Assembly (NCBI GenBank): GCA_035222895.1
Contig: JAVYIG010002200.1
Span: 181,501-245,500, forward strand
Source of the DNA: Strongylocentrotus droebachiensis
Taxonomy: Eukaryota; Echinodermata; Echinoidea; Camarodonta; Strongylocentrotidae
Length of the DNA stretch: 64,000 bases
Reading direction: 5' to 3'
The notes beneath the pieces were generated by a model that had not been told where the DNA came from, did not search any database, and saw only the letters and a program-made list of their open reading frames with translations. Of the stretch, positions 23,001-35,000 are shown in pieces; position 1 is the stretch's first letter; the number at the start of each line of letters is the position of its first letter. The position numbers and the translations under genes are program-made.

Positions 23001-26000
23001 CTCACGTGACAATATCTTTGAAGAAATAAAGACCTGAAGCAATTGTCACGAGAGCAAATGTCTGATCACAAACAAAATATGAGCTTGTCTGTAATTATGA
23101 GATTTTAATGATGTCACTCCCCGAAGGATGTGACTCGGTATCAAACCCTGGATTGTTGCAGGAGTACCCCAGGCAGCTAACCATTACATAAGCTCACATC
23201 ACGTACCTTTTGCTGAGAGCTTGAATACTGTTGACTCCTTCTTGTTCAACATTAAAGGTAATACAAAGTTCTGGTATTATTTCAACAGGATTGGATTATA
23301 AAATTTAAAATTTGCATTACCATTGTGAAACCTTGTGTTAGAATAAGCAACTTTGAAAAAATTGGGCTCTAAAACGCTAAGGATTTTGGGAAATAAAAAT
23401 ATCAAATTTGTTGGTGCCCCTAATAAATTTCAAATAGCGCCTACGGCCGTACAATGGTAGCTGCGACCATGTATATATAATTTTTCAACGGGACTATAGA
23501 AAAACGGTCGATTTTAGTCAAGGAACATTATTTTGAAGCTAAAGTAATATCAATCTTGAGAGTGAGCTATACAACATAAAGAGGTATTATTCACAATTTC
23601 ATCACTTTAGACTCGATTTCAACCGCGACAACGATAATTGAATATTGTGGGATTATACATGCTTCTGATAAGTTCATTTGAACCAAAATCATGACCCCAT
23701 ACCAAAACTTGTATTACCTTTAACTTAACATCCTTCTAGCTCTCAGCGCACATTATCATGTCTATGCCTATGTTGTATGTAACACCAATGGGAAACAAAT
23801 TTCTGTATTATTGCGGGCGAAAAAACTTGAAACTTTCAATTCGACCATTCCAGACACCCACCTGACATTCTGTTTCCTCGCAGGTCTCTTAGCCTCCTGT
23901 GCTTCTCCTGAGACTATCACATCATCATCGTCATCGCCGTCATTCTCTCCCTCATCCTCCGATGACGTCCTGTCCAGCATCTCCATCCGGGCTACTATTC
24001 TGTCTCGAGGACTAGGGGGTCTGGGAGTGGGAGCAGGTCTAGGTCTTCGTACAGGCTCTGGCCTTGCAGGTTCTAATGTTGGAAATATGACATTACAATC
24101 AAATTTAAAATGGTGCCTCACAGTTTGAAGTTGCTCAAGCGTGGGTATATAGAGGGCAGCACACAGACGTACACACAGGAGCGTAATACCTATTGGCTCA
24201 GTGTTATGTAGTGATCGGGAGTGATTGCCAAGTTGCCTACTTCACAAACAACTATTTATCCACGCATGGACATCTTTAATACAAAGACTGCATTTCTTAA
24301 AGGACTGTCTGTCAATTGGCATATTGAGTACCCTACCACAATGGTAATTAGTGTAGCTCCTGTCGAAAGACAGAAAAAAAGGGAGGGGGGCGGGCAAAAT
24401 TGTAGAACAGAGATTAAAGGAAAGACAGAGGAGAAAAGGAATGGGTAAACAAGACAATAGGACCCTCTCCCACACCCCTCCCCTATTCAGTTGTCTTGTA
24501 ATTTCACATTTCATCCATCTGGAAGGACCCCCCCCCCCCCCACACACCCCTCTAAGAGATAGGGGCCCCCTCAATGGCTTTTAGGAAGCCTACACAAACT
24601 GCTAGATATAGAATGTCTTCAAAACTGTAAACTCGTAAAAGCAAATGTTACAACAGTGTTGATAGTAAGCAACTTTTAGTAATAAGTGAAAGCCATTCGC
24701 TACACGTAAAGAAGGCCAAGAGAATCTTGCTTTGACAGGGAAAATTGTGGGAAGAAGGAGTAGGGGAACAAGGAGGATACTTTGGATGGACAGTCTGCAC
24801 AAATTGTTGGAAGAGAGAGGAATGAAAGAACTGGGAGTAGTACTAATACAGAAGGCTAGGAGCCGAGGGTTGCGGAACAGCATTATCGCCAAAGTCAAAC
24901 GATATGGCACTTCGAGAGAGAGAGAGAGAGACGTACCTGCTTTTTCCACTTAGGTGCGAAAACATGGATTGGTCGGTCGGAAATCTTTTTTTTATTTAAA
25001 AAAAATATATTTTTTACTCCCTCTTAAAGCTGATATTTCTCATTTTTGATTGCTTTAATACTTTTTTTTTTCTAAAAAACTGTAAAAAAAAAAAAAAAAC
25101 TTTTTTAAAAAGCTGACCTTAGATTTATACAAAATATGGGTCAGTCTCAAAGGGCAATACAACATTTTTTGTTAGGACTAAGTGAAAGGCATTCGCTTCA
25201 TACCTGCATTTTCGACTGGACCATTGCATTCTGCAGCATGGACCTCTATGATCGTCATGGCAAAGGTCACTCCACACAGAGGACACTGGACACCATCTGC
25301 TTCCACTTCGTCCCCACCGCCACCCTCGAGGACTTCTTCTTCCTCTGCTTGGTTATCTTCATGTCGCCTGGCTGGTTCCACATTCTCCCTCAGGTCTTCA
25401 TCACTTGGCCCACCTCCTTCGTCTAGGATGTTGTCGTCCATCTCGGCAATGGGGGAATCTGTTCCGATGCTCACAGCTGCTTCATTGGAGTTCTGGCAGG
25501 ATACAACAATATTTAAAGGCATCAGTTTAACATTGTTAAATCTGGGATACATGGCTCTACGTGTTATCAGTGTCTGTGATATGGTGTATTATTGAAGCCC
25601 TAAAACAATTGCGCTTCAAAATGATCATGAAGTGACTTAAAAAAGTAAAAATCTTTGAGTGACCTATTTTACCATACTCATTTTCCCCATTAGACTGTAG
25701 TGTTATAAAAAACATTAGAAAAACAAAAAATGAAATTTTGATTTTCAATCATAAATATCTTGAGAATCAGACAGGCGATCTGCTTGTAAAAGTCATGGGA
25801 TTCCTGACTGACCTAAAAGTTTATAATTATGATTGCAGCATGAGCTACATGTGTTGTAAATGCAGGATTTTGTTTCAGAAGCTGAGGCAATGTTACCGAG
25901 TCACTTTAACAAATGGAACTCCATGTAACAACCCTTCATATCATATTCCTTATTCTGCTCTCTGTAAGTGCTCTGTTTTCATGACTCCACAAAATCAATT

Positions 26001-29000
26001 TAGCAGTGTAAGCTTTCCAGAAAGAAAAAAAAATGGATCCTGACAACCTCTCTCTCAGGTTTGTCTTATCTAAAAAAAAAAACTAATCATTAATGAAATA
26101 CAACAAAATATTTCATGTGACCACGGGAGTTCAACACACAACACTTGGAGAGAAGAGGTCCATACATTTGTTTTTAAATATTATGAAAACAGTCCATTGA
26201 CCGAACTGCACCAGATGACTTGAAATGAAACACACAATTGCCTTAACCGAGACAAATCTTGAAAAAAACTGCACAAACAGTAATAACTTACCTGTATTTC
26301 AGCTTCCTGATCAGCCTGATTGTCATTATGCTCATCCTCTTTCCTCGATTCATTTTCACCTCTGTTTTTATAATTTCTTGGCGTTAAACGGTCAACAACG
26401 TCTCTTCCACTATTGTCTACAGCACCATTGATTTGATTACGTTTATGACTGGAGCTGTTTTCTTGAGCAACAGTTTCTCCTTCTTCGCTTTCACCATTGT
26501 TTGATTCATCCAATCTATTCACATTGCTACTGCCCACATCCCCGATGCCATTTTCCTCTTGATGGGTAACCCTCAATCGATTAACTTTGTAGTAGTCAAA
26601 TCTTTCTTCCTCAAAGCTATGAGCTGGTCCATAAATTGAGCTAGAGGCAAGTTTGGAGGAAGCGGAAACTGCATCACTGTTGCCGACACTCTCAGCATGG
26701 TTTGTGGATGTAGAACAAGCTCTTGACTGATCAGCTGCGGAATCTGCACCTGTCCTTGAGGTAGGCATTCCGGATGATACAGTCCCAGAGACAGTTGCCT
26801 CTTGGTGTTGGTCAACTCTAGACATTGCATGTCTCCCACCATTATCAGGCACAGTAGATGACACCCCTGAAGCACTCTCTGCAACAACGGTTGCATGTGT
26901 CCTTGCATCGTTGTCCACCCTGACCATTGCGGACGATGGCTGAGGGCTCTCCATCTTGTCCCTGTTATTTTGCAGAGTTCGCGGTGAGCAATGTCCAACT
27001 TGCCTCGGGACACCGCTGGATGGTCTCACAAGTCCCCTACTGGACTTCCCACCAAAGACTGGAGATCTCAGAGAACTGCTGGACTGAGATTCAGCTGGAG
27101 TGGACCTTCTCGGTGACACCGTTGCAGTCAAAGGATTCCTTGTTGTTGTGTTCACAGGAACAACCTCCACGTCCGCATCGCTTTCATCTGAACTTGACGA
27201 TCTCCGCTTTGCCTCTCTCTTTCTGGTCATCTCAGATTTACTCGTCCACTCTCCAACCGCACGCTTCTGTACAGGAGAAACCTTACTGACTAGGGTTCTC
27301 GAACTGGATACCTCATCAGCAGTCCTTAAACTTAAAAATCCTGTTGTCCTGGCATTGTTTTGGACACCAGAAGACCCACTGACAGACCTTGTCCATTCTA
27401 GTTTTGGTTTAAATCCTGCAGGCCTAGCTTCTGCCTGTTGATTACCAGGCACTATCCTTACTTTATTGACATCAGTGTTATTCTGAAAGACTTTGCTAAG
27501 GTGCCCAAGTTCTGTTCTCAGGGGCTTCACCAGTCTTGCCTGGTTGGCCACTTCAGGATCATTCTCCTGGCTGTTGCCTGTACTCTCCTCATCGGACGAC
27601 AGGAGCCACTGGAAGACTTTCTGGCCTCGTTTCTTGTGGACGATGGTGTCCTTGACGTGAGGTCCTATCACAACAGGCTTCCCCAGTGCCAACCTGTGCT
27701 TCTGCTTAGCTTGGGCCTTGAGGAGACGCATCTTGTACTGGTAGAACAGTCGCAGAATGACAGCGGTGTAGGCGTTTGGTAGGACTCCATCTGGTGCCAA
27801 GAATGGACTCTTGTGATTAGGCTGTGGAAAAAGAAGAGAGAGCAGTTCGTTTATCAATAATTTCTTCACAATCTGCAGATAAAACCATAATTCTCTAATT
27901 TGTAGTAGGAAAGAAAGATACCTGTCAAATTCATTTGGAGAAATCATAGATGTACGAATATGAAAATAGTTCTTTAATTTGGTCAAAATGTGGTGTAGAA
28001 TCTCAATGAGGCAATCTCCAAACAGATTATCTTTGGACTGATTATGCACAATGGTATGTATGCCCTACATCTTTGATCCATTATTTAATCAAATTTAGAA
28101 AAAAAACTTCTTAATATGACAGTTGATTAGTAATTATTTCTGGTACTACTACTACTACACAACCATTAGATGCAGACCTTATTAATCAATGGCCATATCA
28201 AAGAGATGTTTTTTTTTGGATGGTATAACTGGATAAAAGACAAATCATAGAGAAAACCTATATTCAACAGATTGGCCTCTTTTCAAAGTATTTGGGGTAA
28301 TCTGTCCTTAACATTAAAAAAATGCAATCAAGTCACAAAATATATATTATCTCAAATTTTTAAACAAATCGTTGCTCCATATTCATTGAATAGTAGTGTT
28401 ATCACATTTCAGAAACTTACCTTCCTGTGTAGCAGCAGCAATGCCATCACCGCAATGACCACAAGAGAGGAAAAAATAGAGAGGAGAGAAATACAATACA
28501 ATTAAAAAACTGAATTCATTTCAATTTAGTGAAAAAGCAATTGTACTCTAGGACCAGATGTTCAATGTTTAATGCCAAGGTTTGAAACATGATACAACAG
28601 TGACAGTGGTTAAATTGACATTGATTACAAAATATTTTTGTGGTTTGAGAATTTTTTCAGGATTTGTTGCATGTTAGAGGGTTACTGTAGTACGGTAGGA
28701 GGAATATAATAAGTGACATTTCATACAAAAATAACACATTTTTGTCATCAACCTTCAACAATGTTACCGGTTCACTTTAAAGGGGAATTCCACCCTGATA
28801 TTAAGTGGGTTTTAATACAACATAAGAAAGCTGTGAATTTTTTAAATTGCGATCAATCAAACACAAATGGGCAACTCTGTGAGGTACCTTGCAATATTTC
28901 ATCATACATGCATCCTACATATATATATGCAAATATGTTTCTATCCAACCCTGTATGGAATAAATCTTTATAGAAGAAAATGAAAGTTCATTACATTTTC

Positions 29001-32000
29001 TTTACAGAACAAATTGGAGAGGATATTTGCTCAAACTTTCACTGACCCTTTTCTCTCATTTCTCTGCTTCTCTTAAAACCAACTTAATATTCAGGGTGGA
29101 GTTCCCCTTTACAGGACCCTGACACATTGTAATCATGCATATTAAAGGTAAAGACCAGTATTGGCAACGCCCCAATTTCAAAAAATGAAATGGAAGCTCT
29201 CATTACCAATCATGTGAAAGAATATGTTTTGACTAATACATGATGATACAAAATTTGCCGGGAAACCGCCTACTAATTCATATATTTGGTAAATTTATTT
29301 CTCTCATGGTCTGGTGAGAGAGATAGGGTAGTCCCATATACATCTTTCTGTGTATAGTGCTTGTAACTTTACGAAGAATGAGCCAAATTTCTTATCATTT
29401 TGATGATTCCAGAACCTTGCAGATGCTAGATGCTAGATGATCGACCTTTTCTGATCGATTCCACAACGTTTCTTTCACAATGCAATCGCATGACCGTTAC
29501 TGGTCTTTACCTTTAATATTAAAAAAAGGGTAAACCTGAAGCTTTGCACTAACACTTTGCTCTGTTCTCCATTCTCTGTTCTCAGTTTCCTTTTATGCAA
29601 CATGTGTTTTGAAATAATCAAAACACAATGAAACACTTTTCATTCAAACAATCAAGAAACAAATCTATCTATCTATGGATTTAGGAATGTATTACCTGGG
29701 ATCTACAAGTGGTACCCCAGCATTGTCCGAGAACCTTTGTGGGAAGTCGATGAAACCCGCATCTTGAGAGGGCGGTGCACTGCTGTCCTCATCTTCGTTG
29801 CTGGCTCCGACCTCCACATCGACCTCTGACCCTTCAGATTCCGGTTCCTGGGCCAGCCGCGGAGCTTTGGTCTTGTTGCTGTTGGTCCTGGGTTCAGAGC
29901 CCTCTTCGCCGTTTCGCTTTCTCTTTCGCAAACTCAGCCTCGTTCTCTTTGACTCCATATTGGAACTGCCACTGTGCAAACAGACAATGAAACACAAATT
30001 CACTTAAAGGGATCGTTTAACAATTTAAATCTGAGATGCATGGCCCTACGTGTCATTAGCATCTGTGATATGGTGTAATATTAAAGCCCTAAAAAAATTG
30101 CGCTTCAAAATGATCATGAAGTGCCTCAAAAAAAGTAAAAATCTTTGAGTGACTGGTTTTACCATACTCATTTTTCCCAATACTCTGTACAGGCACAGCG
30201 GAGCACCCCAATTTGCATATCATTAGCGGCCCGTTCTATTTGAATAACCAACGGACATCTGCGTGAATCCGAACATATGTGGGCTAGAATGTCAAATCTT
30301 AAAATTTACGTTGCACCTTTATTACTGCCAATATCGCTATGAAACTTTCCATACTAACTAAAATTATTATGAATTTGATGTCAGTGAAATAAATACGAAA
30401 TTCCATGGAATAAAACTCGAGATATTAATGTGTTTTGAGCTTCACCCCTCGAAAAACACGACGTCTACTTTTTTCTGAGCTGACCCTATCAAGCAATGCA
30501 CGAAGTAGAGACTTGGTATGAATATTCATGAGTGTTGAATCCATACATGGGCGAAGTTTTCGCTTCTCCGCTGTATTTTTTATAGTTATAACGTTCTTTT
30601 TCATGGGGCTTCATTTGTAAAAGTTGTAGTCAGCGAACTCATTGATCATGACGTCATCGATCTCAGCGATGTACTGCGCATGCGTCTTAGGCCCAGTGCA
30701 GGCCAGATCGAAACAGCTGAGCCATTAGCGTGCACATGTGCAAGTCGGCTGGCAAGACATGTATAGCCAACGCACAGGCGAGGTTCAGAAATGACACACA
30801 TTTGAATGTATGGGACTGGTCAAACAATTTTGCGACAACGAAGGATTATTTTTGTTCGATGAGATTCGGACATTGGGGTATGTTTTGCTCTGAGACGACC
30901 CTATCAAGCAACTATAGAAAGAGACATTTCAGAACGATTGAGATCATTAAATTTTCTTTCTGTTCATATGAGGCAATTCTTTCTCGCTCTAAAAGAAATG
31001 GTGAATTTTACGGTGATTTTGTATCTCATTTTTTTCGTTTTTGTTCGTCAAAACTATCCCTTAAATTTCACATTTTTGGTGCATCAATAACTCTTTAAAT
31101 ACACATGAGTGTCTTGCAAATTTATTAAATACTCGATTTAGTAGCTTTGATTGGTGATATTCATCACATTAATGAAGAATTTGTCTTCGAAATTTGTTTA
31201 CTTTTTTTCGCATCGATCGGTACACAATTGTTGATTTTATGCAAATGATGTTTACTGGACGAGAGTCGATCGCACGGTAATTGGGGTGCTCCGCTGTGCC
31301 TGTGTAGTGTTATCAAGACCGTCAGGAAACGGTTTTAGAAATTTCGAATTCCAATCATAAATATCTTGATAATCAGACAGGTGATCGGCTTGTAAACGTC
31401 ATGGAATTCCTGACTGACCTAAAGGTTTATGATTATGATTGCAGCATTAAGCTAAATACAGGATTATTAATTTGTTTGGTTGACAATAGTGCAGAATCCA
31501 AGACAAAAAGCTTGTACATGACAGATTACTATCAATTTATTACAATGAAATTCCTAAATTACAAACAGATGTCCAATGTCAACATTTACAATGAGAAATG
31601 ATTAACTGTCTACATGGTTATATAAGTGGATATGAAAGCATCCTACTCCTATTGCCATCCTTCCAACTACCCCATCCACCAATGTCACCTTGCTGCCTTG
31701 CTGCCCCCCCCCCCCCATCAATAGAGCTGACTTTACGAAACAGTTATCATAGCCTGCTACATGTACTGCCTACTTCCACCATGTTACCTTGCCACCTGCC
31801 TCATCCCCCTGTTGCAATACTGCTGCCCCTCCCCCCCCCCCCCCCCACACACACCATCATCTCTGCTGACTTGACTTACCCTCTGTCTTCCTCTTGGCTG
31901 TGTGTTGATTCAGGCTGAGGCTGTAAGAAGAGAGAGGGAGTGAAAGGATAAGTCAAATAATATCAGAGAGGGGCAAATTCACAAATTTGGAGCGAGATAA

Positions 32001-35000
32001 AAATTAAATAATCATAGTCATCAAGTAACTGTTTAAGTCGGGCATTAGCCTTTCTATTTACTTCACACTAACAAATAAAATATATGCTCCTAAATCACAA
32101 GTGTGGAAATACAGCATGAACTCAAGTGCAAATGCGATTTCACAGGTAAGATAGCGGCTTTGGCAACTTTGAATACAAAATCTAGCTTTGACTGGAAAAG
32201 GTAGTATATTTTAGATGAGAGTACAGATCCACTCTGGACTGACCTGTAGCCTTCTTGCATTAAAAAAGGTATACAAAAACAGAAAATTAAACACAAGTTT
32301 CATCTACATAATCCTGATAGGTGGAAAACTATGCTGCTCGTCTTTTAAGTTGAGATTGAATGAGATTTGTAAAAGTTGAGATTAAATGAGATTGTTTACA
32401 GTTGAGATTACATGTAGATGCAAGAAGGCCCGTAAAAGAATGATGGTATTTTTTATTAAGAAGCAATTCTTACCTCATTTCCCTGATGGGACCTCTGACT
32501 ATCAACATAGAGTTCTTGTGCAAGCTCATCCTGGTCTTCCATCACATCAAAGATATCGATGCTTCCCTCCTGATCGCCGGGCCTCTGATTATCCACATAA
32601 AGTTCTTGTGAAAGCTCCTCCTGGTCTTCCGTCACATCAAAGATATCGATGCTTCCGTCCGGAGTTTCCACGTTACGGTCATCCAGAGGGCCTACTTTAG
32701 CGACAGCCTTTTCGCTGGATTGAGTAGGGCAACTACTAGAGGCATGGGGTGGCTGGCCGGCTGTTATCTCCTGCGATGAAATTTTATCGACCTAGAATGA
32801 TAGTCACATTCACAATTACAAATTCATCATTTGGACAAACTGACTTCTTGACATTCAATCAATATGCATCACATAGACTACTACTGGTACAGTACCATGC
32901 CATAAGCTTATTTTTCTTTACCTTCATGAGCCAAGAAAGGAATGGTTAACACTATGAATTATTATAGTAGAGATCATAGGTGCAAAATATGAAATTCTAG
33001 CAACCTTTGCAGGAGATTTTTGAATGGATATTTTCATTTTTAAATTGGTGCTCCATAGCCAAAATGGGGAGTGACACATTCAGGTGGTTAATAAAGAAAA
33101 AGAAATTAACAACTGTGGTCTATTTTTTTGCAACTAAAAAATGTCTCACCTCCTCATCTGACTGGAGCAAGATGGAAGAACCGACAGATGAATCATCATC
33201 ATCCCCATTCCCCTCTTCATCCTCGACATCATCCTCCACATGGCCACTGGCTTCGGCTGCCACGCCTCTCTCATTTTCCTCCTCGTTACTGATATCAGTG
33301 ACATCGCTATCCTCCCCATCACTGCTTCCAGCACCATCCAGACGGCTGTTCTCACCATGAGATGCATCGCGTCTCCCACTCGTCTGAGCCTGAGCCTCAC
33401 CATGGATGCCCAAACCAACATCCTCGAGACCAGAGGAGTCCCTGTCACTCTCTCCTCCCCCTCCTCCTACTCCGTTGTTAGTCTGCACCCTGTTGTCGCC
33501 TCCTTCGATCTCATCGTTGCTGATGATGCCATCACTGGTTGAGTTTGTCACTGATGTGACTTGCGTTTCTTGGCGACTCAGCTCTAAGGCTCTCTGTTAA
33601 AGGTAATACAAAGATTTGGTTTGGGGTCATGAATTTAATAGTTCCAATGAACATGATTGTACAATATTCAGTGATCGTTGTCGCGTTTGAAATCGAGTCT
33701 AAAGTGATGAAATTGTGAATAATGAACTCTTTATGTTGTATAGCTCCCTCTCAAGGTAAATATATTAATTATACTATAAAACAATGTTTCTCGACTAAAA
33801 ACCGACCGATTAGCTATTCCTGTTTGGAAATTATATATCTCAACTACGTACATATATTAAGATTTTCATGGTCGCAGCTACCATTGTACGGCCGTAGGCG
33901 CTATTAAAAATTTATCAACATTTACAGAGGGCACCAGTAAATTTTTATATTCAATATTTCTCGAAAGAGAAGTGTTTTAGGGGCTAAATTTTCTAGTGCT
34001 TATAATACATCCACAGGGACATCCAAATGTATCAACATTTTAGAGAATCAATATCCACCCAATTTTCGATATAAAAATTAATACATTTTCAAAAGTTTTC
34101 TGATATTTTCTCTTCTCGATATTTACAATCATATATGCATTCATAACAATTTTCACTGAACACAAAGTTTCAAGTTCAAATTGATGAGAAAGACAGCTAA
34201 ATAAGGAGTCACTAAAAATACCAACTTAGGATTTCAGACCAGTATTTCAATTTGACTGTAGAGAATGAGGCAAGCGCTTTATGGCTCTAAAACACCTAAC
34301 ATGTACCTTTTCTCTAAGATTCCAACATTTAAAGATCTTAAATTCTCATCTTTTCTCAAAGTTTCATAATTGTCTTCAAAGTCTGTTCCAACATTTATCA
34401 ATCTGGTTTATTTTTCTTTTCTAATTTTTCTACCTTTACTCCAATAAGCTTTCAAGATTGAATTGCCTATCAATACATAAGAAACTAGCTTCCAAATTAG
34501 ATGCCTTGATCAGGGATATTATACTTACTTGAAATTCTTCCTCCTCTTGTTTCTTGACTGCAATGATAAGATTAAAAAAATGCATATCAAACAGTGTCAG
34601 ACATCTGTAGACAAGTGGCAATACAACATTTTTCCTTTAACATATCTCAGCATAGTATGCAGCTATATCATTGAAGAAACTATATATTTTGTTAAGCCTG
34701 AAAATGTCAGACTTACTATTATTATAATTACTACAATACTTAGCAAGACCTAAAATATCACTACATGTCTATCAAGCTAATGTTAAAGATAAAGACATAT
34801 TTTTGTTGTAGGCAAAGGTTAGTCCTGGCCTGGTTAATATTTGTTTCCTCTCTCTCTCTCTCTGTGAAATGCAGCCTATAATAAGCCAGTTCATAGTTAT
34901 GAGCATGAGCAGATAAAGGTCATTGCAGACCAAATTGTAAAATACACAGACAAAATACTGGATACTTGCTCATGAAAGTTATGTAATTATTATTCATTTA

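Noticed and set aside
26573..27441. Several 110-146-codon frames overlapping UIMC1 exon 9
   Set aside because: They are other-frame readings of a long Ser-rich coding exon that has the RAP80 match.
30730..31098. 122-codon frame inside the TGTA element
   Set aside because: No motif I recognise and no transposase signature; kept only as a note under that element.
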